Shown piece by piece: positions 45,527 through 56,726 of a stretch of 64,000 nt of DNA; the first letter of the stretch is position 1, and every line of letters begins with the position of its first letter. The notes below the pieces were generated by a model. The model was not told the DNA's origin, searched no databases, and was given only the letters and a program-made list of their open reading frames with translations. A program made the translations under genes and the position numbers. Origin of the DNA: Haliclona indistincta (taxonomy: Eukaryota > Porifera > Demospongiae > Haplosclerida > Chalinidae); the NCBI GenBank assembly GCA_964017065.1, contig OZ024788.1:8403202-8467201 (forward strand), given 5' to 3'.

Positions 45527-47498
45527 TACAGTGGAACACACGAAGAGAGTAGAAAAATGTGTTTTTGACATTTTTTTGTTTCATATCTCAGGAACCAAGT
45601 GTCCTATGATCATGTTGCAGGTACCATTATGATCCTCTATCCTTACTGAATGTAATGAACTGTATGGTTTCTTGTCACGTGACACACACATGAAACAATA
45701 TGGCTTTCTTTAGAGGCATGTAGCAGAACACGTTTGGTTGGAGATCCCTGTAAGTGCTGGTAGTTAAGAGCTCATAATGGATATGTGAACTGTCCCTGTC
45801 CTAATGTACACGTACCTTTGACCAACATCTCGGCACCCAGCCAGCGTTACTACAAAAGTGCGGTGCGAAACTGGTTTTTGCGACCAGCCCCAACGTTAGG
45901 TTAGAGAACTCACGAACCTGCGGGAGTTAAGATGCAAAACTTGCTTGCTGGATAGCTTACACATTAATGATTACGAAAACACTTACCTTGAGTCAGGGGG
46001 TACCAGAAAGAAAAATTACCGACCCCAGGCCAAAAAGTGGGTGGGTGGGTTGAGAGGGTTTTTACACAAAAAGTCATTTTGCGTAAATTTTAGCCACTAC
46101 ATTTCTGGTGCTATGTAGAGTTGTTTTACAGGTTCTTGACACCAGAAGAGGTCTATATCATGCAGATATAACATGCTTTTGTTATTATTTACAGTGTGTA
46201 TATACATACACTGTAAAAAGGAGATAAAAGCATAATGTATTATGTTGTGAAGGGTGTGGAATGGAGGCGTGGCTAGCATAATTAGCTGCTTCTACTTGTA
46301 AGCCAGGCAGTTATTCTACTCACCAGCTTCTGCAGTAGATTCAGTTGCACTCAGCCCTTGAGTGTTGTTCTTCCGTCGAAAGAAGCCATCAAATCGTGGA
46401 GTTTTGGCAGCATTGGGTGCGTTTTCTGCGACGAGCACTCTCTGAAACGTGTAGTCGCTTAATCTTGGCCACATTCACAGCGGTAGCGCAGTCGCTTTCT
46501 GATCTCTGCTTGCTGCAGCAGTGTTCTGTATGATCGCGATCGATACTACACTCGCGCTATCGACTCACCCGCGCTATCGACGACGAGCTACGTGTACGCG
46601 ATCGCCATCTTTTCATGAATATTAATTAGATCGTGTTGTGAATATCATTATATGACACGTTATGACGTAGTGGGTGGGTGGGTAATGGGGCTATGTAAAA
46701 AACCGGCCTGGGGTCGACAATTTCTGCCACTGGCACCCCCTGCCTTGAGTGCCTTCTTTGCTTCGTCGTGAATAGCGCAGCTCTTCCGTTCGCGAGTGCT
46801 GTTTTCTTGCCGCCATCTTGCGACTTTAATGGATTTTGTGATGTCACACGTTGGTTATTAACATGTGTTGCATCATAACTATTACACTGATTCAATGTGT
46901 TTTCAATAGTTATGACGTTTACACAGCCAACAATTATTATGCGTGACATCATGAAAATCTATTAAAATTGCAAGATGGCGGCAAGAAAACAGCACTCGCG
47001 AACGGAAGAGCTGCGCTATTCATGACGAAGCAAAGAAGGCGCTCAAGGTAAGTGTTTTCGTAATCATTAATGTGTAAGCTATCCAGCAAGCAAGTTTTGC
47101 ATCTTAACTCCCGCAGGTTCGTGAGTTCTCTAACCTAACGTTGGGGCTGGTCGCAAAAACCAGTTTTCGCACCGCACTTTTGTAGTAACGCTGGCTGGGT
47201 GCCGAGATGTTGGTCAAAGGTACGTATACATTAGGACAGTTCACATATCCATTATGAGCTCTTAACTACCAGCACTTACAGAGATCTCCAACCAAACGTG
47301 TTCTGCTACATGCCTCTAAAGAAAGCCATATTGTTTCATGTGTGTGTCACGTGACAAGAAACCATACAGTTCATTACATTCAGTAATGATAGAGGATCAT
47401 AATGGTACCTGCAACATGATCATAGGACACTTGGTTCCTGAGATATGAAACAAAATTTCAAAAACACATTTTTCTACTCTCTTCGTGTGTTCCACTGT
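45527..47498. mobile_element. FB-3: foldback element with both arms, interrupted by a hAT MITE
   Basis: Starts TACAGTGGAACACACGAAGA and ends TCTTCGTGTGTTCCACTGT. The arms pair throughout, e.g. GAGATCCCTGTAAGTGCTGG / CCAGCACTTACAGAGATCTC and CCGCCATCTTGCGAC / AATTGCAAGATGGCGG. The centre is near 46890. A 749-bp insertion (45994-46742) sits in the left arm. Net element about 1.2 kb. Confidence 0.9.
45994..46742. mobile_element. Non-autonomous hAT element (749 bp) in FB-3
   Basis: Terminal inverted repeats CAGGGGGTACCAG...CCCCAGGCC / GGCCTGGGG...CTGGCACCCCCTG and an 8-bp target duplication CCTTGAGT (45986-45993, 46743-46750). The intact opposite arm of FB-3 has that octamer once. CAGGG ends plus 8 bp identify the hAT superfamily. 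On the minus strand about 46310-46420 encodes AAKTPRFDGFFRRKNNTQGL followed by a donor-like GGTGAGT, resembling a first transposase exon. Confidence 0.88.
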
Positions 47499-47889
47499 TG
47501 TGAAAGTAGTATCTAGCAGTGCTCCAGGACCTCCTCGAGTGCCCGAACCTGTTAACTCGGCTACTGATAAACATAGCGCGACTTACAGACAAAAAGGTCT
47601 AACTCGCCGTGATTTTATGGCGTCCTCGTGGACATTTCACTGCATAACTAGTGAACGGATACTTTTCTAACAAATATCACACCGATAATAGGTCCAATCG
47701 TCCGATAATACATTATTCCGAACTCGTCACTCAGAGGCGAATTCCAGCGTGGTCGTAGAAGCGGCAGACCAGTCACTCACAGAATCTAGGTTACTATTCA
47801 TTGGCTACAAGTTTCCACCACGCACGCTGCCTTCGCTGTTTTAATTTGTACAAAAAAACTGTCCGAAAATTCATGCCGTCCGAAAATTG
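47499..47889. other. Spacer, probable upstream part of the hAT relic
   Basis: No clear exon. Several short frames are interrupted by stops. It may be the decayed upstream part of the hAT transposase. Confidence 0.4.
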
Positions 47890-48646
47890 ATAATTTACTC
47901 TACCTATCTCAAGAACTGAAGAATTTTCCTGCTGCCAAAGCCTATTATGAAAGCCACTACAGAGAATACTGTTCCAAAGTCACTGATTGTATCAAGGCTA
48001 GGCTGTCTTGGTCGAATCTACAGCAACTAAGAGATGTCATTTTTTTCCTTGCTTCACAAGGATGGCAAAAAGCAGTTGATGAAAATGATACATTGGAAGC
48101 AGTTGACAGGCTTGTACACCATTTTTCCATTCCTCTTGCATCAGCTGGGGCTGATGTGGAAGAAATTCACTCCGAATTTCAAATTTTGATAGAGTATGCT
48201 ACAACTTACATAGCTCTTTCAACATCCGACTACCGAGCGGTCTGGTGGCGACTATTCCATGCCCCGTGTGCAGCTGAATGGGCTAATGTCCTGACCTTAG
48301 CAGAGCTCCTATTTACTATCCCGGCTTCAAATGGGAAGCTTGAAAGGCTGTTTTCTCAAGTGAATGTCATCAAAACTGAGAAAAGGACTTGACTCAACAA
48401 TGACACTCTCGATGATCTGCTGATGGTGAGCACTATATGGATTGTCCACTGAAGGAATTTAATGCCGACAAAGCAATCGATCTCTGGTGGGCAGATAAAG
48501 CTCGAAGACCAAGTCAAAAGACAAGAAAATCGTACACGAAACGGTCTTCAAGTAGTACAATAACCTGTGACTCCAAATCAGAAACTGAGGAAGCATCGCT
48601 GCTTGATGACTGGGATAACTGGGTAGATAGTGAAACTGATGACTGA
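47890..48646 (+). pseudogene. hAT transposase C-terminal relic
   Basis: Reading from about 47890: LSQELKNFPAAKAYYESHYR, then VIFFLASQGWQ, then EWANVLTLAELLFTIPASNG and KLERLFSQVNVIKTEKR. The last two blocks are the hAT dimerisation domain of the ZMYM/ZNF862-like class. A TGA interrupts the frame at about 48390. A frameshift follows before the acidic tail WWADKARRPSQKTRKS...DDWDNWVD ending at 48646. The N-terminal catalytic part is absent. It cannot encode an active transposase as sequenced. 48647-48884 shows nothing else. Confidence 0.85.
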
Positions 48647-48884
48647 ACGTTTGAACAGCAGCAGTTTTTTTATTATTATGTACATCTGCATACTTACCTT
48701 ATGCTTAGCATTTGAAACATTTAATTTATTAAGAATATTCCATTTCTCGTGTGGCGAATACATTGTTTTGCATGAATAAAAACTCGGCTGATCAAAAATT
48801 CAAATGGCCATACAAAATTAGGCTTGTTCGGTCATTTGGCCAATCAAACAACTGAAATAATAATGTCCACTGCCTAAGGTGCAG

Positions 48885-51332
48885 ATGCCTCGGTGGAATG
48901 ACACTATATCCACAAACACAACTATCCACAAACACAACAACTGCAGATTCATGTATACAGGATTTCTGTACAGCAATCACAATGCAGTGCTTTAGTTATG
49001 CAATCAGAAGCCAATCAGTGCTAACCACAATTCAACTGGGCATGTCTACAGTGTTCTATTAGCACAGCACACGCATACACGAGCGAGATAGCTTCCATAG
49101 TTTGCCTACCAATTTCTCTGGACCTGCGCCGCTATCCTGTAGTAAAATTATAACCTATCAGCTTCTAGGCAGTCAACTGTGGACGGCTTTGCCTTTGGAG
49201 AAGTCCAGATCGCCAGCAACAGTAAACAAGCAAATCACACCATAACTCAAGAATGAAGCTTCGTGTAAAGCTTTCACATGTCCAAAAGCGAGATAATATC
49301 GATTTTTACTTGCATTACTAGTTTCAGAGCTTACCTTTCAGCGTACGCCGCAAAACTGAAGTAACAGACGGAAAAATAGCACCTAAGGTGCAGATGCCTC
49401 GGTGGAATGACACTATCCACCATTCCACAAACACAGCAACTGCAGATGCATGTCTACAGGAATTCTGTACAGCAATCACAATGCAGTGCTTTAGTTATGC
49501 AATCAGAAGCCAATCAGTGCTAACCACAAATAAACTGGGCGTGTCTACAGTGTTCAGCACAGCAACGCATTCCACGAGCGAGATAGCTTCCATAGCTTGC
49601 TTACACGATTTCTCTGGACCTGCGCTGCTATCCTGTAGTAAATTCTAACCTATCAGCTTGTAGGCAGTCAACTGTGGACAGTGTTGCTTGTTTCAGCGCT
49701 TAGTTTTTAGTGAGCGACGAGAAATGCATAACTCGCGAACGAAGCTTTAGAACCAAATTTCTACACATGCAGATCCGAGTAAATATCGAGTTCTGCTTGT
49801 GTTGCTTGTTTCAGCGCTTAGTTTTCAGTGAGCGACGAGAAATGCTCGCAACAGACAGACAGCACGATTACAGTATGCCTCGTGGCTCCGCCCACCGAGG
49901 CATAAAAATAGCACCATAGGTGCTGATGCCTCGGTGGATTGACATTATATCCACAAACACAACTATCCACCATTCCACAAACACAGCAACTGCAGATGCA
50001 TGCATACAGGATTTCTGTACAGCAATCACAATGCAGTGCTTTAGTTATGCAATCAGAAGCCAATCATGCAGTGCTGACCACAATTCAACTGGGCGTGTCT
50101 ACAATGTTCATTACAGCACACGCATACCACGAGCGAGATAGCTTCCATAGCTTGCTTACACGATTTCTCTGGACCTGCGCTGCTATCCTGTAGTAAAATT
50201 CTAACCTATCAGCTTCTAGGCAGTCAACTGTGGACAGCTTTGCCTTTGGAGAAGTCCAGATAGCCAGAAACGGGCATTGAGGTGAGCAAATCACGCCATA
50301 GCTCTGGAACTAAGCTTCGTGTAAAGCTTTCACACTATCAAAACCGAGATAATATCGAGTTCTACCTGCATTGCAAGTTTCAGAGCTTACCTTTTTGCGT
50401 GCGCCGCAGAAATGATGTAACAGACAGAAAAATAGCACCTAAGGTGCAGATGCCTCGGTGGAATGACACTATCCACCATTCCACAAACACAGCAACTGCA
50501 GATGCATGTATACAGGAATTCTGTACAGCAATCACAATGCAGTGCTTTATGCAATCAGAAGCCAATCAGTGCTAACCACAAATAAACTGGGCGTGTCTAC
50601 AGTGTTCAGCACAGCAACGCATTCCACGAGCGAGATAGCTTCCATAGCTTGCTTACACGATTTCTCTGGACCTGCGCTGCTATCCTGTAGTAAATTCTAA
50701 CCTATCAGCTTGTAGGCAGTCAACTGTGGACAGTGTTGCTTGTTTCAGCGCTTAGTTTTTAGTGAGCGACGAGAAATGCGTAACTCGCGAACGAAGCTTT
50801 AGAACCAAATTTCTACACATGCAGATCCGAGTAAATATCGAGTTCTGCTTGTGTTGCTTGTTTCAGCGCTTAGTTTTCAGTGAGCGACGAGAAATGCTTG
50901 CAACAGACAGACAGCACGATTACAGTATGCCTCGTGGCTCCGCCCCCCCGAGGCATAATGACTGACAGACAGCACGATTACAGTATGCCTCGTGGCTCCG
51001 CCCTCGGCATAATGACACACACACACAAACGAACTACTGTATGCCTCGTGGCTCCACCTACCGAGGCATAATTATGCCTCGGTGGGTGGAGCCATGAGGC
51101 ATACAGTAGTTGTGTTGTCATTCTGTCAGTCATTCCCCCTGTTACTTCAGTTTTGCGGCATATGCTGGACGATGAGCCCCTAAAACTAGCAAACAGTTGT
51201 ATACGAAGCTTTGTTCTCGAGCTTTGTTCTCGAGCTTTGTTCTTTGACGTGATTTGCTTACCTGCAATCGATGGCAAAACTGAAGTAACAGACGGAATGA
51301 CTGACCCTCGTGGCTTCGCCCACCGATGCATA
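48885..51332. repeat. Tandem array of R1 elements
   Basis: Copies start ATGCCTCGGTGG at 48885, 49394, 49925 and 50450. Complete 3' ends (CCACCGAGGCATAA) are at 49903 and about 50957. Then two short 3'-end stubs (to 51073) and an inverted partial copy (51075-51332) follow. 49377-49860 and 50432-50915 are almost identical with an offset of 1055 bp, so a two-element unit was recently duplicated. Non-coding; recurring open frames are copies of each other. Confidence 0.9.
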
Positions 51333-51436
51333 ATCAAAGGACTAGCTCACATCACATGCACAGTGTTCCACAACTTATTCCTTGCTTGTATGTTGTTGCA
51401 TGTCATGTGAACATAAAGGTGATGTGTACACTGTAC

Positions 51437-51775
51437 CTTGAGGGGGACAAGCATCATTGATGGCTTTGGTGAGAGCTCCTGGTAGACCAGCATCAGTGAT
51501 ACACTCAGCAAGAGCTGACCAAGTGCGTGGAACAGCTGAATCATTTGGGTCATCATCATTACAAGACAACCATTCCTTTAGGACTGTTCGAACAAATTCA
51601 TCTTTCTCTTTGTATTCTTTTTCGTATTTACTCACAAGAACATCGTCATTTAGTAGCATGTGAGCAAAGTCTATGCATTTCCATTGTTCCAATGAAGTGA
51701 TCCTCTGAATAACTTTAAGGCTAGATCCATCAGCATTCCTGAGATTCAGTAGCTGCTTATATGATGGCCTGTCGG
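51437..51775 (-). CDS. Death-domain exon of the second 2A gene
   Basis: 339 nt (113 codons), acceptor TATACAG and donor CCTCAAG|GTACAG, phase 1. It differs from 7645-7989 at a few positions (e.g. WLSCNDDDPNDSAVP) and has two fewer codons in the Pro run near its end. Death fold with DFAHMLLNDDVLVSKYEKEY and WSALAECITDAGLPGALTKA. The next exons in phase lie at 45088 and 42619. Confidence 0.8.
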
Positions 51776-52034
51776 CTGTATAGGTGAAAATTCATAGTGA
51801 AAAATCAGTTTTTCATACAAGACTGGCACAATATACTAATTGTGGAGTAGGGTGCAGTAAAAGCTGTCAAATCATTAGAATGAGTGCTTTTTATGTGATG
51901 TTATTGACGATTAGTAGATTAAAAACCTTTCACCACTTACACACAAGGACAGCTTTTTCAAGTGAGTGAGGTAAGTGAGGTATAAGTGTAATGTATAAGT
52001 TATACAAGTGAGGTATAAATGTAATGTCACTCAC

Positions 52035-52578
52035 ATGCTAGTGGTCCGGGATTTGTTTCCACATCACCGGATGTTATCAGAGCCTGAGAGATGATCACTA
52101 TCAGTAGTACGAGTCTGACTAGAGCCTCTCGTAACAGACAACTACTAAGCAAGCTACGAACTTGAGAAAAGGAGGACCAGAAGAACGAAAGGAGAGATTG
52201 CTGGAGTGAGTTGACAGCTGATGAAGTGATGATGCTAGCTGAATGAGGTGATTTACTGGTCTGGAGTTGTGTGGAGGAGTCAGTGTTCGTGTTTATACTA
52301 GCACGTGATAACGACTGACTGGTAGTAGATGGATCTTGATTAGCATTACGTTCACGTTTGCGTCGGCGATGAAATTTGAAAGGGATGTAGGACGAGAATA
52401 GAGAAGACAGGAAAGCAGAGTATCCCTTGCTGTTGAAGAGCCCTATTCGAGCTCGCCACAACTCCACAGAGATCATAGTCTTGGCGCCTTTCTTGCAATT
52501 GGAGGTGTGGTCAGTGCGGCATGCAGCAATAAATAGAACTACCAAAAATTCAAATTCTTGTGCAGTCAATCGGCTCAT
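52035..52578 (-). CDS. First coding exon of the second 2A gene: hydrophobic N-terminal peptide + 2A
   Basis: 181 codons plus one base from ATG 52578 (MSRLTAQEFEFLVVLFIAAC, an apparent hydrophobic start) to donor CAT|GTGAGT, phase 1. Features in order: hydrophobic N-terminus, Cys-containing CRTDHTSNCKKG, basic KFHRRRKRER at about 68, Ser/Thr-rich middle, hydrophobic LVRLVLLIVIISQALI at about 155-170, then SGDVETNPGPLA. An upstream peptide of about 178 residues would be released, and the Death-domain chain would start with Pro. It is the intact version of the exon at 8221-8689. Confidence 0.8.
52042..52065 (-). other. 2A ribosome-skipping motif DVETNPGP (second copy)
   Basis: Eight-codon match to the 2A consensus, base-identical to 8228-8251 and preceded by a hydrophobic segment. 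The two copies differ just upstream (ALIISG versus ALITSG), so the core is unchanged while its neighbourhood has begun to diverge. Confidence 0.86.
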
Positions 52579-53950
52579 TTCGAAATGAACCTGAGTTTTA
52601 CCTGACCGTCAACAATAAGTGATCAACTGTATATTTCAATTGTTTCCAAGACAGTGATGCATGTGATTGAAGAGAGCAAACACATCACTCATCATTTTTG
52701 TGATTGAAAAAGATCTAGTGGATCAAAGTGGTATTGCACTTTTAGATATCACATTGGTTGGAATTTCTTTGGTAATTATAGAAAAATGGACTCAGGAAAT
52801 GATGAAAACACTTCAGTTCTGAAAGAGCTTGATTCATTTTGATTCCGGGAGTAAATTGTACAACACAGTGATTATACTTAGAGATTCTGGAGTCAATATG
52901 TATAAAATCCATGAGATTTAGAGTTATAATAATTATTATCTTGTAGAATCTCTGCTGGATTTTGTCATGGGAAGCTAAAAATGCTCTTGTAAGCTGAGGT
53001 GCAAGAAGCAGTAAAATGATAAAAAGTAAAGTAAAAGTAATTTAATTAAAAAAAACACAGAAAAGTGTAGGAATGACGCTTGCAAAAGTAGAGGCTTGAA
53101 ACGCGGAACGAGGCTTAAAAAGCGGGAAAGGAACAAGATGGGATGATGCTTGCAAAAGTAAAAGAACAAAATGGAATAATAATTATGCTTCAAAATTAAA
53201 ATTCCCAAGTATCCCTGCATCAGCAGCTTGGAGGACACAGTCTGGTGAAGTAATTGACAGATTCAAAGCTATTGTAGTTGTGTTTTGGAGGACACAGACA
53301 AGAGTTTTAATTTTTCAAGCATATTATATTCAATCTTGTTCGGCATTTGCAGAATTGTCCATGTTACATTCAACTTAATATAATTTTATAACTGAAATCG
53401 TAGGTTCTTTTATGATCTACCAAAGACATGTGTGTAGAGCTTAGTTATTGTGCACAATGAAGATAAGTGTGACATAATTTAATAGCTACAAATCAATATA
53501 AAAATTAACTTTTCAACACAGAGAAAGTGTAATATTATGGAACCAATAAGACTAAGCTGATGATTCCACTGGCAGTACTTGGGAAAAAGAATTAGAGATA
53601 GAATGAGGAAAAGGTGCTTTGATCTTCATGGTGAGAAACTAGGAATTCAGGAAGTAAGTAATCATGGTAAATTTTGTAAAGAGTGGTGAAAATAATTATT
53701 GCCGCTGTTTTTACAGTACAATACACTTCTACTCTTACTAAGAATATGCATGAAAAAATCAGAAATGACAATTTATGCAGCAATACAATTTACCCATCCC
53801 AGTGACAATTCAGTCCAAAGCTCAAGTTAAGATAACCTAATGAAATACAACATAATACATAAAGCACCACATTGAGTGTGTTTAAACTAAGATCCAGTAA
53901 AGACACTGAAAAGTAATGTACAGTTGCATTACAGAACTATTATAGTTGAA
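52579..53950. other. Intergenic stretch between the 2A gene and the NLR pseudogene
   Basis: Co-linear with 8740-10227. 53020-53345 is the collapsed foldback relic (CAAGATGGGATGATGCTTGC, GGAGGACACAG). No exon recognised. The 5' flank of the 2A gene should lie just above 52578. Confidence 0.65.
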
Positions 53951-56726
53951 CATAAACTACCTATCAAAGTATTCAATGTTCAGATTTTCCCGAATTTTGT
54001 GTTTTCTTACGAATTGTTCAAAATTCTTGCTTAGTCCTAACAGCCTAATGGTATGGTGTTCATTCACAACACGAATCAGGTCATTGCAGTGTTTGCAAAC
54101 TCTATCATGATTTCTACACAATACTATCAAAGTTTCAAGGCGACACTTTCTGCTACTCTCTTTTATACCGTCAACTAAATGTTGTACAATGGAATCGTCT
54201 TGATTTCTAAGAGCGTAATATTTTAATGTGCAACTGGATCCAATTCCCTTCACCAACTTGTTAATGCTAGATCTGTCACAATCTTCATTGTACTCAGGAA
54301 GTAATAGCAGCATTTCCTCTAAGACACATTGTATAGTGACTGAAAGAAATCATAAAGGGTGGTACAGGCATCATCAGGAATCGTACAAGAATCTATCTTT
54401 AACCTTTTTAGACAATTAGAAACCTTACAGTGAGTAAAGTCAGGTATGAAAGTCAGCCAAGACAGATGAAGACATTCAACTTTTGATGAAACTAATTGTG
54501 AAAAAGTAGGAAATTCGTGATTTCCTTCTCTAAATGCTACTTTTATCGTATGGTTTATTGGACATGCCTGCAGTTGTTTAAATATGTCTGAAACATCACT
54601 CGTGTTGTAATAGTAATACCCATGTGTATAATCAAGACAAAAGTGAATTTCTTTCAGTGGTGAGTTCAAGGATGCAAAGACTTCAAAAAGGGACTTGAGA
54701 CCTGCTATACATGTACTTGTCTGAGAATTAAATTGTACATTGAGTACTTTTAGTAGTGGAAAGAAGAGGAACAACTTGGTATAATCTTCTGCTAATTCAA
54801 CAATAGTGAGTTCTGTTACTCTTTGGGTATGAGGGTATAAGAATGGCTTATTGATGATATAAATTATCATTGAAGTGCATTCTCATTTCTATTATATGCC
54901 CAATACTACAGTAGCCTTTTGAAGACATATCGAGACCTTTGGAAAGTGCTTCAAGATTTTCCTCACATGTAGTTTCGAGCAGAAATGATCTGTTGCTGTG
55001 TGGAATGCAATAGCCGGTCACAAATAAATCTAGAGAAAAGTCAGATTTTGGTATATTCAGAAGACCGTCTTTCTCAGTCCATCTTGTTGCTGGTATGTCA
55101 AGGTTCAGTGAAGAAAAAGTTTGACGAATAAGATCTGGTGATTGAGCCTCATAAAGCAAATGCATTGTTGATAGTAATATAGGCGAGTAATTCTTACTAG
55201 TTTCAAGAATTCTTGAAAGAGCTTTATCATCCCAGCTAAGTTTTGTTAGGCCTACCGTAAATATCACAACACTCTGGTGATGACAATGACAATGACAGCG
55301 ACAACGACGATCTGGTGATTCACTGACAATCTGGAGATGACAACGATAATCTGCTGAAAATTCCCTATAGCAATAACAAGAAAGAAAATGCTCAAGAGGA
55401 GATGGTAATAACAACATCTTTTGTAGTCTTTCTGCCGTGTTTTGTAGTGAGCAATAGTAAGCAGCAAGATACTCCTGTAAGGTGAGGTTTAAGAAGCAGT
55501 AGGATTCTGAGCTCTCCATACCTGAATACACTTCGTCCACTTTCTGCATCAAGCCAAATGTTTAAAAGTTTATTGTGGTAAATTCTGAACCTAGAGTTTC
55601 AAAATCCTTCGGCACATCAAAAACATATATTCTTTCTTCTATCCCTCTTGCTGCAAGATGTGCTAGTGCCATAAAAGATTCCTTTGCCTTTTCTGGCAAA
55701 TCAAATAATTCCTCGATATACAATTTCATCAAACTATATTCAGGGTGGGTGCTTAAGTATCGTAGCAATAGTGTACGTACCAGGTCAGTATATAACTCTG
55801 TTAGAGTATTGGGAGAAAACTCTGTATCACCATGGTTCCAATGGAGCCGATAAAGGTCTGTTATCATGACACACTGAGCTGGTATGTGCATTAGAGTGTG
55901 TATGTATGGATGAGAGGACAAGAAGGAATTAAAATCAGTGAACAATTTACTGTCATCACTGATAGCCGAAGCAATATAGTTGTCTATACTTTTGTTTGTG
56001 AAACAAGATACTTGAATGTGATGATCATGAGCATCATAATGTGGTCTACAACTAACCTTGCTAAGAATCATTAGAGTTGCACTTGGCAACAATTCTATAT
56101 TTAATAGCTGATGATCGACAGAGCCTTTTGGTGGAAGCTGTAATTGCTCATTAAGCTGATCAAGACATTCAATGATGAAAAGAACTCGTTCTTCAAAATT
56201 TTCCAAGTCTTGGCAAATCTGAGTGGTTACTCTTGGATCATGATAAAAAAGAAATTGACCTAGTATTCTAGCTTCACGAACATGCTGATTACGTAAATTT
56301 ATGAGAATAACAATTGACCAGTCTTGAAGGAGCTCTGCGCTAGCCCAGTTTTGACACATTTTCCAAGCAAAAGCAGATTTACCTACACCAGGAGCACCTT
56401 CTAGCTATAGATGTTACCAGATTTGTTCATTTCACTCAAGTCGGCCAGCTTGCTTTTTCTCCCAGGTTTATAATTGTGTAACCTTAAAGAAATGAATTCT
56501 TCTTTTTCTTTAGACCTCAGGGTCTCATAGGAGCAGTCAAAAGGATTTTTAGGGTCCTTTACATATACAAAGTACAAGAAAAGATTGAATGGCTGGTAGT
56601 GTCTTAATGAAGGCTCCTCAAAATATCTGCTATTTGTTTTGTGAGTATACACGTGCTTGAGGTAAGACTTGAATTCATCTAAAGGATGCAGATCATGTTT
56701 TTTAGATGAAGGAAAGGTATTCAATG
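53951..56726 (-). pseudogene. NLR (NACHT-LRR) pseudogene
   Basis: One former exon (acceptor TTTTTACAG, phase 1, after 56726) parallel to the NLR at 58185-60806. The NACHT parts are readable: FKSYLKHVYTHK, a Walker A (GAPGVGKSAFAW, about 56365-56400) and Walker B VLFIIECLDQ. At least four lesions: a frameshift directly before Walker A (near 56400); an in-frame TAA at about 55560 where the paralogue has Glu before TFGL; a frameshift near 54860; and a 2-bp TA insertion near 54332. A His/Cys-rich insertion (CRCHCHCHHQ, about 55270-55330) comes from a GACAAT-type microsatellite. The C-terminal region ends RENLNIEYF. No N-terminal adaptor exons were found upstream. Confidence 0.88.
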
